A DNA stretch of 64,000 bases from Bacteroidales bacterium. GTDB lineage: Bacteria > Bacteroidota > Bacteroidia > Bacteroidales > P3. The position numbers and the translations under genes were made by a program. Shown piece after piece: positions 8,281 through 17,084 of the stretch (position 1 is its first letter; the number at the start of each line of letters is the position of its first letter). The notes under the pieces are model-generated. The model did not search any database, was not told where the DNA came from, and saw only the letters and a list, made by a program, of their open reading frames with translations. Where the stretch lies: contig JAISGN010000004.1 in NCBI GenBank assembly GCA_031263015.1, positions 1-64,000 of the forward strand. Reading direction: 5' to 3'.

Positions 8281-9690
8281 ATGGATATAAAATTTTTAGG
8301 AGCAGCACGGGAGGTAACCGGAAGCAAACATCTGATTACCACAAGCAAAGGTAAAAAGATTCTTCTGGACTGTGGCGCCTATCAAGGCAAGGGACTGGAG
8401 ACCGATGCTATGAATCGCAATCTCGGATTTGAGCCTTCGGAAATAGATTACTTGATTCTGTCGCATCCTCACATAGATCACAGCGGCTTAATTCCCTTTA
8501 TATGGAAATTAGGCTTCAGAGGGACGGTCTTTTGTACGCCTGCGACGCGTGATTTGTGTGCAATAATGTTGGCAGACAGCGGAAAAATTCAGGAAGCCGA
8601 CACTTTGACCTTCAATAAGAAGCCCGGAAGAGAGGGAATGCAGCCAATAGAACCCATTTACACTGCTGACGATGCACGAAAGGCTATGGAGTTGTTCGTA
8701 AGCGTGCCTTACAATAAGGAATTGCCTATTGACGAGGAGACAACGTTGCTTTTCACCGACAATGGGCACATTCTCGGCTCGGCAACCTGCAATCTGAAAA
8801 TCAAAGACAGCAAAGACGGCGACCGTATTAAGCGAATAGCGTTTTCAGGAGACATAGGGCGGTATTCAAAGCGCATATTAAAAGAGCCGCAGCCCTTTCC
8901 GCAAGCCGATTACATCATAATGGAATCCACTTACGGCGATAGAATTCACAGCAACATAACAAAAGCCGAACAACAGTTGTTTCAGGCGGTCGTAGATACT
9001 TGTTGCAAAAAGAAAGGCAAGCTAATAATTCCCGCTTTCGCAGTCGGAAGGGCGCAAGAGATTATTTTCGCACTGAATAATCTTTGGAATAAAGGACTGT
9101 TGCCAAAGATTGATGTTTTTGTTGATAGTCCTCTGTCGTTGAATGCAACAAACATAATGAAATTACATACAGAGTGCTTTAACGAAGATGTTCTTACGCT
9201 GATAAAGACTGATCCCGACCCATTCGGTTTTGATAGCCTGCATTATATACAAAGTGCTGCCGAATCAAAGAAGTTAAATACGTACAGCAGACCTTGTATT
9301 ATCATCTCAGCATCAGGTATGATGGAAGCAGGACGAGTTAAGCATCATCTGGCTAATAATATCTCTAATCCGCATACAACTATCCTTGTCGTAGGATATT
9401 GTTCCCCTTCAACGCTTGGTCATCGTATTATGCGGGGAGATAAACGTGTGTCAATATTCGGCATTTGGCATACGGTTAGAGCAGATATTAAAGTATTGGA
9501 TGCATATTCTGCTCACGGCGATAGAGATGAGATGCTACGATGGCTTGCTTGTCAGGATAAGAATCAGGTTAAGCATATTTTCTTAGTTCATGGCGAAGAA
9601 GCGACTCAGGCTAATTTTGCACAGACATTAAAGGATAACGGCTTTAAGAGTGTTAGTATTCCGAAAAGAACCGATTGCGCAACCCTGTAA
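8281..9690 (+). CDS. MBL-fold/beta-CASP metallo-hydrolase, RNase-like
   Basis: A 469-residue metallo-beta-lactamase-fold protein of the beta-CASP/RMMBL type, a group that includes RNA-processing nucleases (CPSF-73 and bacterial relatives). Metal-binding motif HPHIDH is at 62-67, further ligands are H163 in GHILGSA and D191 in SGDIG, and the 'M-E-S-T-Y-G-D-R' and C-terminal 'Y-S-A-H-G-D' and 'V-H-G-E-E' segments are present. A role in RNA cleavage is likely from the family but not shown by sequence alone. First of three close genes with the thioredoxin-like protein and aroQ. Confidence 0.87.
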   Translation: MDIKFLGAAREVTGSKHLITTSKGKKILLDCGAYQGKGLETDAMNRNLGFEPSEIDYLILSHPHIDHSGLIPFIWKLGFRGTVFCTPATRDLCAIMLADSGKIQEADTLTFNKKPGREGMQPIEPIYTADDARKAMELFVSVPYNKELPIDEETTLLFTDNGHILGSATCNLKIKDSKDGDRIKRIAFSGDIGRYSKRILKEPQPFPQADYIIMESTYGDRIHSNITKAEQQLFQAVVDTCCKKKGKLIIPAFAVGRAQEIIFALNNLWNKGLLPKIDVFVDSPLSLNATNIMKLHTECFNEDVLTLIKTDPDPFGFDSLHYIQSAAESKKLNTYSRPCIIISASGMMEAGRVKHHLANNISNPHTTILVVGYCSPSTLGHRIMRGDKRVSIFGIWHTVRADIKVLDAYSAHGDRDEMLRWLACQDKNQVKHIFLVHGEEATQANFAQTLKDNGFKSVSIPKRTDCATL

Positions 9691-9705
9691 CAAACACATA
9701 TAATT

Positions 9706-10209
9706 ATGAAATATCTTTCTGTCATAGCCTTCGTTTGTATTTTCGTTACCGATATTGCTTTTGCGCAAACAAACACAAAGTGCAGAGTCGGAGATGTTGC
9801 TTCGGATTTCACATTCGTTAATAATAAGGGCAAGGAAGTATATATGAGTGATGTAAATGCACAATATACTATATTGTTCTTTTATTCTCCCGATTGCGAA
9901 CATTGCCAGAAATACATCAAACAACTTAAAAAAGATGATATTTTAGCATCTTTCGTTAGTGATAGCATCATTGCGTTCATTGCAGTCGCAATTGAGACCA
10001 CCGAAGAAGAGTTCGGCAATGTTTTTTTTGACCTTCCGATAGATTGGATTAAGGGATACTGCGAAGATTGTGAAGAAATAATAGAGCATTATCTGATGAA
10101 AACACCCGCTTTGTTCGTTTTGGATGACATAAAGACCGTTATAAAAAGTGATATCGAGCCAAAAGAACTCAAAAACTTCTTAATAAACGTAATTGAGGAA
10201 GAAAAATGA
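9706..10209 (+). CDS. Exported thioredoxin-like protein
   Basis: A 167-residue protein with a signal peptide (cleavage probably after AFA at residue 20). It has a thioredoxin-like fold: 'F-F-Y-S-P-D' leads into the redox pair C64-E-H-C67, and 'K-T-P-A-L-F-V' near 130-137 contains the expected cis-proline. It would act as a thiol-disulfide oxidoreductase in the periplasm. The AhpC/TlpA-like subgroup is probable. The gap to the MBL gene is 15 bp and the end overlaps aroQ by 4 bp, so the three are co-transcribed. Confidence 0.8.
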   Translation: MKYLSVIAFVCIFVTDIAFAQTNTKCRVGDVASDFTFVNNKGKEVYMSDVNAQYTILFFYSPDCEHCQKYIKQLKKDDILASFVSDSIIAFIAVAIETTEEEFGNVFFDLPIDWIKGYCEDCEEIIEHYLMKTPALFVLDDIKTVIKSDIEPKELKNFLINVIEEEK

Positions 10210-10625
10210 AAAGGATTCTTATCATCAACGGTGCAAATCTTAATTTGCTTGGGCAGAGAGAAGAAAATATTTACGGCTCACGGCACTTTGATGAGTTTTT
10301 ATCTGCATTAAGGCAAAAATATCCTAATATTGACATATCTTTTGTGCAGTCTAATATTGAAGGAACAATAGTTGAGGAGATTCAAAACGGCAAAGATTAT
10401 GACGGAATAATACTTAATGCCGGCGGATACACACATACATCCGTTGTGATAAGGGATGCGATTGCCGCCATCAAAACTCCCGTTGTTGAAGTGCATATTT
10501 CCAACATTATGGCAAGGGAAGAATTTCGTCATACTTCATTATTATCTGCCGTATGCAAGGGTACAATCTTCGGATTCGGATTATTGTCGTATGAATTAGC
10601 CCTTATCGCCCTCACAAACCGATAA
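10206..10625 (+). CDS. aroQ: 3-dehydroquinate dehydratase, type II
   Basis: A 139-residue enzyme that dehydrates 3-dehydroquinate to 3-dehydroshikimate in the shikimate pathway. Family motifs are complete: 'I-N-G-A-N-L-N-L-L-G-Q-R-E' at the start with catalytic Tyr23, 'N-A-G-G-Y-T-H-T-S' at 71-79, catalytic His97 in VEVHISN and 'R-E-E-F-R-H-T-S' at 104-111. The active enzyme is a dodecamer in relatives. aroE of the same pathway lies 3.5 kb downstream. Confidence 0.95.
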   Translation: MKRILIINGANLNLLGQREENIYGSRHFDEFLSALRQKYPNIDISFVQSNIEGTIVEEIQNGKDYDGIILNAGGYTHTSVVIRDAIAAIKTPVVEVHISNIMAREEFRHTSLLSAVCKGTIFGFGLLSYELALIALTNR

Positions 10626-10633
10626 TAAGAAGA

Positions 10634-10663
10634 TTTTCCTTTAAATAATATTTACTATCTTTG
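10634..10663 (+). promoter_or_regulatory. Bacteroides-type promoter of the second plus-strand operon
   Basis: TATCTTTG (10656-10663) fits the -7 consensus; TTTT at 10634-10637 lies 18 bp upstream in the -33 position. The next gene starts at 10704. Confidence 0.5.
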
Positions 10664-10703
10664 CAAGCGTTAAATTAAAATCAAAGAAACAAAAACCGAA
10701 AAT

Positions 10704-12110
10704 ATGAATAATCGTTTTAATCTTAAAATGTTGCTATTAGCAATAGGCTTAATATCCTCCCATGCCTTTTCTCAGGTGCGTGTTTATAAGGAGCTACCCG
10801 ATTTTGACTACAATGATTATAGTTATTTTTTGAAATTTATGACTCAACCCAACAATCTCGTTGGACAAACATTGTATTTGGAAAACGTTTCCGACACATT
10901 ACTGCAATATTTCTTTACAGGAAATCTGCAAGAGCCTTATTCGGACGTATCTTATTACCACTTGGTAAGAATGAAACAAGATATGCTCAAAAAAATGCAA
11001 GGTCAGTGGTTCGTAGTCGTTGATTATGTTTCCGACCAATTGGCATTTCAGAAAATTGATGACGCGGAAGAAGAAAAGCAAGACTTCAAAGCAATGCCTA
11101 AAAACTTCATTAAAATGGTTGTTGGCTTAGAAAAAGATACGGTATTCTACAATTACAGCGATTTTTGGAACAGATATCATTTTCCTTTCATACCTATGTC
11201 GTATTTTAACAGCAATAAAAACGAATATCCTAACAGTAAATACAACAAAGAAGACTTATGCTTGATTGCATACGACACCAACGCAAATTATGCTTACCTT
11301 CCTGAGAAATTAATAGGGCAACGCTTGATTTTACCTCTCGTTTCCGAAGCCACAAGTGCGAGATTGTTTAACGGAACCAAACTATTCAATTATAATGACG
11401 ACTCTCGCAAATATTCTTTCACCGATTACCCAATTGCAAAAGCCAAATTGTTGGAAGGAAAGACCTTTTTAGTTACTGATTGGATGCATGACGATGCTTC
11501 TTTAACCGATGTTTATCTCAAATTAGTGCTTGTAGGCGGACGAGATACTATTTACTACAAATATCCTCCTGTTACAGAGCGAACAAAGTTTGATTTTGTT
11601 ATAGAGTCATTTCTTAATAAAATGAAAAAACAATATAAGGACTTGGATTTTGTTTATCGCGGAGATAAATTCACTTTAACTGTTATTGATTTAAGAAGAA
11701 AAAAAGCATTGACATTAAAACAGGGAGATGTTTTTCGGTGTTTGGAATTTGTGGTAAAAGATGGTAAGTTTCAAATGCTAATGCAGAACGAAAAAGGACG
11801 AAAATTTTATATGCCGTCAGACTATAATCTCGGAGACAAATTAACTTTCAGCCGCAGTTTGGCAAATGCAAACGATGCATTAAAGTACAAAAACACCTAC
11901 CCTACTTATTTTAAAGCAATCTTACAAAAAGAACTAATAATGAATATGACTCAGGATATGGCACAACAGTCTTGGGGAAAACCATATAGAAATGTTAGCA
12001 ATAACTTTGACGGCTCCAACAGACACTGGTTTTATATGGGCAACATATACATTATTTTTCGTAACAACAAACTTTTTCGTGTTGCAATGATACCTAAGGA
12101 ACTAAGATAA
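10704..12110 (+). CDS. Exported protein of unknown function
   Basis: A 468-residue protein with a signal peptide (hydrophobic residues about 8-20, likely cleavage near SHAFS-Q at 19-24). I do not recognise a domain. The mature part is rich in aromatic and charged residues in short alternating strands (many K-F-x-L-x-V type segments), suggesting a beta-rich secreted or periplasmic protein. It is the first gene of a unit; the TPR gene begins 2 bp after its stop. Confidence 0.75.
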   Translation: MNNRFNLKMLLLAIGLISSHAFSQVRVYKELPDFDYNDYSYFLKFMTQPNNLVGQTLYLENVSDTLLQYFFTGNLQEPYSDVSYYHLVRMKQDMLKKMQGQWFVVVDYVSDQLAFQKIDDAEEEKQDFKAMPKNFIKMVVGLEKDTVFYNYSDFWNRYHFPFIPMSYFNSNKNEYPNSKYNKEDLCLIAYDTNANYAYLPEKLIGQRLILPLVSEATSARLFNGTKLFNYNDDSRKYSFTDYPIAKAKLLEGKTFLVTDWMHDDASLTDVYLKLVLVGGRDTIYYKYPPVTERTKFDFVIESFLNKMKKQYKDLDFVYRGDKFTLTVIDLRRKKALTLKQGDVFRCLEFVVKDGKFQMLMQNEKGRKFYMPSDYNLGDKLTFSRSLANANDALKYKNTYPTYFKAILQKELIMNMTQDMAQQSWGKPYRNVSNNFDGSNRHWFYMGNIYIIFRNNKLFRVAMIPKELR

Positions 12111-12112
12111 AA

Positions 12113-13459
12113 ATGGACGAATATTTTGATAATGACTTTGATGACTCAAATGAGTATGCCCAATCTTTGGCAGAAGAGTTTAAGCACTTAGTGGATAGCA
12201 ACCAACCTGTATTTTTTTCAGCCGATGAGTTTATTGAAATAATAGAATATTTGTATGAAGATTGCGATGGAGACATTGCTTGCGGCTATATTGATACGGC
12301 ATGTGAGATTGCAATTAAACTTTATCCTGATAACATAGAAATAGTTCTTTATAAAATTCGCTCACTATTTGATGGGGTAAATGTGGATGATGATATGATT
12401 AATATTGCTTTGACTTATGCCGAACCTTTTGGCAAAGATGCAGCATATATTTACAAAGAACTGGCTAACAATATGCTGGAAGAAGAGAATAATGAGGCGG
12501 CATTAAACTTTTTTCGGCTTGCTCTGATTAAAAATAATAACGATGAAGACTCTCTGGAGAATTTTGTTGTAACTGCATCCAACCTTCGCTCAAAAGAAAA
12601 GGAATGTATTGATTTTCTTGAGGCATTAACCAAATCCAATCCTTACTCTTCTTACCTCTGGTTCTCATTATCGTTACTTTCTTTGCTCTATGGCAGATGT
12701 GAAAACGCTCTTAAATACATTGAATGCTCACTTGCACTTGACAAAGACAATATTGAAGCCAATCGTTGTAAAGCAGAAACTCTTTTAAGCTTAGGAAAAT
12801 TGAATGAAGGTTTGAGTTTATTACATCAAATCCTTGAAAGAGAACCCGACAATTCACAAATATTATATTCTCTCGGCGGAGGATATGACCAAAAAGAAGA
12901 TTGGGAAAATGCCATTTATTATTACAAAAAAGCCTTCTCTTATGATAATACCAACCATTCTGCTTTGATGAGCATAGGACTTTGTTATTTTTCGCTCAAC
13001 GACTTTAATACGGCAAGCCTATATACCAACAAAGCAATGAAAGCCGAGCCTGACAATATTTATTTCAAACTTTCTTGTGCAAGTATGCTGTATGAGGCAG
13101 GTTATAAACAGGAAGCCGAACAACTTTACAGCGATACATACGCAAATTTTGAAGAAAAAGATATCTGTGCAATCAATTGGGCAATGACTTTAGCAACGGA
13201 CAATAGACTCAATGACGCAATCAATATATTGGATTCAACAATAAAGACCTGCAAAATAGAAGAACCGAACATATATTATACTTTACTTGAACTAATCGCA
13301 AACGAAGAACGCTATCAGGAATTAATCGGCACTTATCTACACTTATTAATGATGAATTTTAACATATCGGCGGAAGATTTGGCTGCATCTTGTCCCACCC
13401 TTATGAAGGCAAAAGAATACAAAACCTTAATAACACATTATATTAATGAGAAAAATTAG
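12113..13459 (+). CDS. Tetratricopeptide repeat protein
   Basis: A 448-residue protein made of helical repeats with no signal peptide or membrane segment. TPR consensus is clear in the middle, for example 'D-N-I-E-A-N-R-C-K-A-E-T-L-L-S-L-G' (about 210) and 'A-I-Y-Y-Y-K-K-A-F-S-Y-D' (about 275). The N-terminal 60 residues are very acidic. Such proteins are scaffolds; the partner is unknown. It overlaps the next gene (DedA) by 14 bp, which suggests tight coupling, but this pairing alone does not define a function. Confidence 0.83.
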   Translation: MDEYFDNDFDDSNEYAQSLAEEFKHLVDSNQPVFFSADEFIEIIEYLYEDCDGDIACGYIDTACEIAIKLYPDNIEIVLYKIRSLFDGVNVDDDMINIALTYAEPFGKDAAYIYKELANNMLEEENNEAALNFFRLALIKNNNDEDSLENFVVTASNLRSKEKECIDFLEALTKSNPYSSYLWFSLSLLSLLYGRCENALKYIECSLALDKDNIEANRCKAETLLSLGKLNEGLSLLHQILEREPDNSQILYSLGGGYDQKEDWENAIYYYKKAFSYDNTNHSALMSIGLCYFSLNDFNTASLYTNKAMKAEPDNIYFKLSCASMLYEAGYKQEAEQLYSDTYANFEEKDICAINWAMTLATDNRLNDAINILDSTIKTCKIEEPNIYYTLLELIANEERYQELIGTYLHLLMMNFNISAEDLAASCPTLMKAKEYKTLITHYINEKN

Positions 13460-14165
13460 CATCTTATTTGGTCTTTTGATTATAATGCTTGCTAACACCG
13501 CAAATGCATCGGAGAAAAAAGAAAAAGAACAGTCGTTTGTAGAAAATGTTGTGTCATGGTATGAGGATAATTTGAACTATGGAACGATAACATTGCTGAT
13601 GACGATTGAAAGTTCCTTCATTCCATTTCCTTCGGAGGTAGTTGTTCCGCCGGCAGCGTACAAAGCAATGAAAAAAGATAGCAATATGAATATCGTCTTA
13701 GTTGTTTTGTTTGCAACGCTCGGTGCTTTAATCGGTGCGATAATCAACTATTATCTTGCTATGTGGTTAGGTCGTCCGATTATTTACAAGTTTGCCGAAA
13801 GCAAAATAGGCAAAATGTGTCTTCTAAACAAAGAAAAAATTCAAAAAGCCGAAGATTATTTCAAACGACACGGCAAAACATCAACATTTATCGGGCGTCT
13901 TGTGCCGGCAATAAGGCAATTGATTTCCATCCCGGCAGGTTTGGCTAAAATGAAACTTTCAATATTTGTCCTTTATACAACTCTCGGTGCATTACTATGG
14001 AACATTGCGCTTGCCTTGCTTGGTTATGTTGCGCACGGACAGCAGGATGTAATTAACAAATACAGCTCTGAACTTTCTTATGTGCTGATTGCTCTTGGCG
14101 TTTTGTTTGTTTGTTATCTTATATACAAAGGATTTTTCAGCAAAAAGAAGAAAAAAAATGCGTAA
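13446..14165 (+). CDS. DedA-family membrane protein
   Basis: A 239-residue inner-membrane protein. It has a signal-like first helix, then the DedA hallmarks: 'E-S-S-F-I-P-F-P-S-E' near residue 56-65, and 'G-R-L-V-P-A-I-R-Q-L-I-S-I-P-A-G' near 157-172, followed by helices. DedA proteins act in lipid-carrier or phospholipid flipping (UptA and relatives for undecaprenyl phosphate). The C-terminus is a lysine-rich tail. Overlaps the TPR gene upstream and aroE downstream. Confidence 0.88.
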   Translation: MRKISILFGLLIIMLANTANASEKKEKEQSFVENVVSWYEDNLNYGTITLLMTIESSFIPFPSEVVVPPAAYKAMKKDSNMNIVLVVLFATLGALIGAIINYYLAMWLGRPIIYKFAESKIGKMCLLNKEKIQKAEDYFKRHGKTSTFIGRLVPAIRQLISIPAGLAKMKLSIFVLYTTLGALLWNIALALLGYVAHGQQDVINKYSSELSYVLIALGVLFVCYLIYKGFFSKKKKKNA

Positions 14166-14895
14166 TCTTTACGCTCTTATCGGCAACCCTCTTTCCCATT
14201 CGTTTTCATCGCAGTATTTTAACACCAAATTCAAACAAGAGGGTATTGATGCCGAATATAAAAACTTTGAAATCTCACATATACGGGATTTGAAAGCCGT
14301 TTTGCAACAACATCCCAACATTTGCGGCATCAATATCACTATGCCATTTAAACAAAGCGTCATTCCCCTACTTTCATCCCTTGATATCTCCGCTCAAAAG
14401 GTCGGAGCAGTGAATACGATTAAGGTTTCGTCGGGAGATTTAATAGGTTTCAACACCGACATTGACGGCTTCACAAAACTATGGGACGATAATATCACGT
14501 CAAATGTTGCTTCCGCCGTAATTCTCGGCAGTGGCGGTGCATCCAAAGCAATAGAAAACGTACTGCAATCAAAGAATATTTTTTACAAAACTGCTTCCCG
14601 CACTCCTAAAACCTCATCACAAATTCCTTATTCTTCAATCTGGACTGAGGGATACAACTTTCATGCCATCATAAACGCAACTCCGCTCGGTATGCACCCC
14701 TTTGCCGATAATATTCCCCCTATTGACACTGCCAAAATCAACTCTTCTCACATCGTAATTGACCTTATTTACAATCCAAGTCAAACAAAATTTCTGCAAA
14801 TCGCCGCTTCGCAGGGAGCAACCGCAATAAATGGTATGCCAATGCTCATCGGACAGGCAGAAAAAGCGTGGAAAATTTGGAATAATCTCATATAA
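14158..14895 (+). CDS. aroE: Shikimate dehydrogenase
   Basis: A 245-residue NADP(H)-dependent enzyme reducing 3-dehydroshikimate to shikimate. The start at 14158 overlaps the DedA stop by 8 bp and gives the normal N-terminus 'Y-A-L-I-G-N-P-L-S-H-S'; an upstream in-frame ATG at 14089 would add 23 residues translated from DedA coding DNA and is rejected. Catalytic K65 (TMPFK), N86 (AVNT), D101 (NTDIDG) and the Rossmann turn GSGGAS at 124-129 are visible. Slightly shorter than E. coli AroE, as usual for Bacteroidetes. Confidence 0.93.
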   Translation: MRNLYALIGNPLSHSFSSQYFNTKFKQEGIDAEYKNFEISHIRDLKAVLQQHPNICGINITMPFKQSVIPLLSSLDISAQKVGAVNTIKVSSGDLIGFNTDIDGFTKLWDDNITSNVASAVILGSGGASKAIENVLQSKNIFYKTASRTPKTSSQIPYSSIWTEGYNFHAIINATPLGMHPFADNIPPIDTAKINSSHIVIDLIYNPSQTKFLQIAASQGATAINGMPMLIGQAEKAWKIWNNLI

Positions 14896-14900
14896 AAGCA

Positions 14901-15566
14901 ATGAACACAGCATATATTTATTTAATTCTTGTTTTCAGTATTCTCGTCCTTCGTATAAAAAAAATAAACATTGCTTTCCGCACCATCAACACCCTTTTCC
15001 ATGAATTATCTCACGCTTGTATTGCAATTTTTCTGCAAAGTCAGGTCAAACAAATCAAATTAAACAACAACGCATCGGGCAATTGTGCCATACAACCCAA
15101 AAGCCGTTTGGTTAATATCATCATTCTGCTTGCCGGCTATTCCTTTTGCGGCATTCTTCCTTACGTTATCTTTTTTTTAATCAGCAAAGATTTTGAGTTT
15201 CCGCTCTTATGTCTGATTATTGCCCTGTCTGCTTTGGCATTAATCCGCTGGATAAAAAATCGTTTCGGCAGAATATGGACATCAATCTTCATTATCCTGA
15301 ATCTAACCTTCGCCTTCGTTCCTGCTTTGGACGATTGGCAAAAATATCTCCTCGCCTTATACGCCATCTTGATTGGATTGGACAATTTTTTCTCCTGTCT
15401 AACGCTGATAAAACTCGCTTACAAAAGTCCAAAAGCAGCAGGCGATGCGACATTACTAAAAAAGAATACGTCAATTCCTGCAATAATTTGGGCTTTGGGC
15501 TTTTTGGCTATTTCTATCTTTTGCCTTTATAAAACTTACGCCGACTTTATCCCCAAACTCTTTTGA
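14901..15566 (+). CDS. Membrane metalloprotease-like protein, M50B type
   Basis: A 221-residue protein with about six hydrophobic helices. HELSH at 34-38 at the end of the first helix is a zinc-protease motif placed in the membrane as in M50 site-2 proteases; the M50B-like family has this length and layout. 'G-D-A' at about 180 could supply the third ligand, but this is uncertain. Starts 5 bp after aroE, last gene of the operon. The substrate is unknown. Confidence 0.7.
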   Translation: MNTAYIYLILVFSILVLRIKKINIAFRTINTLFHELSHACIAIFLQSQVKQIKLNNNASGNCAIQPKSRLVNIIILLAGYSFCGILPYVIFFLISKDFEFPLLCLIIALSALALIRWIKNRFGRIWTSIFIILNLTFAFVPALDDWQKYLLALYAILIGLDNFFSCLTLIKLAYKSPKAAGDATLLKKNTSIPAIIWALGFLAISIFCLYKTYADFIPKLF

Positions 15567-15599
15567 TTCCGATACCCCATCCGCCAATCGGAAGAAATG

Positions 15600-15673
15600 A
15601 AAGCCTATTTTAATTTAGTGAAAGGCTGTTTTATTAAGACAAAAGGCTGTTTAAGAAAAATAAAACAGCCTTT
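15600..15673. repeat. 21-bp-register array of four 11-mers, also a terminator-like hairpin
   Basis: Positions 15600 (AAAGCCTATTT, degenerate), 15621 and 15642 (AAAGGCTGTTT) and 15663 (AAACAGCCTTT, inverted) are each 21 bp apart. The last two form an 11-bp stem and lie between convergent genes, so termination is plausible here. Confidence 0.8.
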
Positions 15674-15726
15674 CGTTACAGCAGATGCAAATATCTCTGC
15701 AACAAATCAGTAATCGGCTGAAATTA

Positions 15727-17067
15727 TTAGTTGAATAATTTTACTATTTTGGCTGCCATCTCCGGTATTGTGAAGACTATGACCTTGTCTCCTGGCATAA
15801 TCTTAAAATTTCCGTTGGTTATATAAGGTTCATCTCTGCGAATAACCCCGCCGATGCTGACCCCTTGCGGAAGATGCAAGTCCTTGATTTGTGCTTTCGT
15901 TATTGGGGATTTCTCTTTGGCGACAATCTCTATTATTTCCGCATCAATACCGGCAAGCCATTTAGCAGTAGTAACATTAGGCGACAAAGTAAAACGAGCA
16001 ATGTAGCTCGCAGCGATGAGTTTCTTGTTAATGATAGTATCAATGCCTATATCCTGCGACACATCTATGTAACTGATGTTCTCAACAAGGGCTATCGTTT
16101 TTTTTACTCCGTGTTTATGGGCGTGCAAACAAGATAATATATTAGTCTCCGTTGATTCTGTCAATGCGATAAAAGCATCCGTGCTTTCAAGACCTTCTTC
16201 ATTGAGTAATGAAATGTCGCTTCCATCCCCGTTTATCACCATTGTGTTGGATAATTCATCGGTTAAATTAAAGCATCGCTCTCTATTTTTCTCTATAATC
16301 TTGAGTTTAATATCATTTTGCAGGTTTAGAGCCGTGCGTCTCGCCACTCTGCCTCCGCCAATAATGATTGCATTCTTTATATTGACATCTTTACGCCCGC
16401 CAAGAGTATTAATATCTTCCAAAGACGACGATTTTGCGACGAGATACACCAAATCACCTTTAAGATACTTCTCCTGACCATCGGGAATAATTGTTTTGCC
16501 CTTGCGAATAATGCAAACAATCCTCGCTTCAATATCAGGGTACAATTCAGACGCCTCCAACAATGTTTTATCCAGCACAAGAGCCGCCGAACCTATCCTC
16601 ATCATATAGAAGCTCAGCAATCCTTTTGAAAAATCAAAAATTTCCGTCGCCGTTGTTCTCGTTAGAAGATTTGTTATCTCCTTTGCAGCTATGCGTTCGG
16701 GGGATACCATTTCATCTACTCCCAAAGCCTTAAACATTTGCTTGTTATTCTCTTCCAGATATTCAATAGTGCTGATACGAGCAATGGTACGCTTTGCACC
16801 GATACGCTTTCCGAGAATACAAGTCATAATATTGATACTCTCATCGTGCAAAACGGCAATAAGCAAATCACAAGAGGCAACGCCTGCTTCTCTAAGCGTT
16901 TTCAGAGAAGTAGAGTTGCCTGTTATTGTCATCAAATCCGCTTCGGCTTGAAGCATTGTCAATAATTCCGAATGAGGATCAACGACCGTGATATTGTGTC
17001 TTACCTTTGATAAACTTTTCGCAAGATGAAATCCTACCTCACCATCTCCCGCTATAATTATATTCAT
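15727..17067 (-). CDS. trkA: Trk potassium uptake regulatory subunit
   Basis: A 446-residue cytoplasmic protein with two RCK units. The first Rossmann motif is GDGEVG at 7-12, the second is 'I-I-G-G-G-R-V-A-R-R' near 235; each is followed by a TrkA-C domain. It binds NAD(H)/ATP and gates the TrkH/KtrB-type potassium channel. It lies 17 bp after the EF-G-like gene and is probably co-transcribed with it. The channel gene trkH, often next to trkA in Bacteroidetes, is not in this window; the array at 15.6 kb follows directly. Confidence 0.92.
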   Translation of the reverse strand: MNIIIAGDGEVGFHLAKSLSKVRHNITVVDPHSELLTMLQAEADLMTITGNSTSLKTLREAGVASCDLLIAVLHDESINIMTCILGKRIGAKRTIARISTIEYLEENNKQMFKALGVDEMVSPERIAAKEITNLLTRTTATEIFDFSKGLLSFYMMRIGSAALVLDKTLLEASELYPDIEARIVCIIRKGKTIIPDGQEKYLKGDLVYLVAKSSSLEDINTLGGRKDVNIKNAIIIGGGRVARRTALNLQNDIKLKIIEKNRERCFNLTDELSNTMVINGDGSDISLLNEEGLESTDAFIALTESTETNILSCLHAHKHGVKKTIALVENISYIDVSQDIGIDTIINKKLIAASYIARFTLSPNVTTAKWLAGIDAEIIEIVAKEKSPITKAQIKDLHLPQGVSIGGVIRRDEPYITNGNFKIMPGDKVIVFTIPEMAAKIVKLFN

Positions 17068-17084
17068 ATATTATTATGCACAGA

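Noticed and set aside
14089..14157. Longer N-terminus for AroE
   Set aside because: It is translated from DedA coding sequence; the start at 14158 gives the normal family N-terminus.
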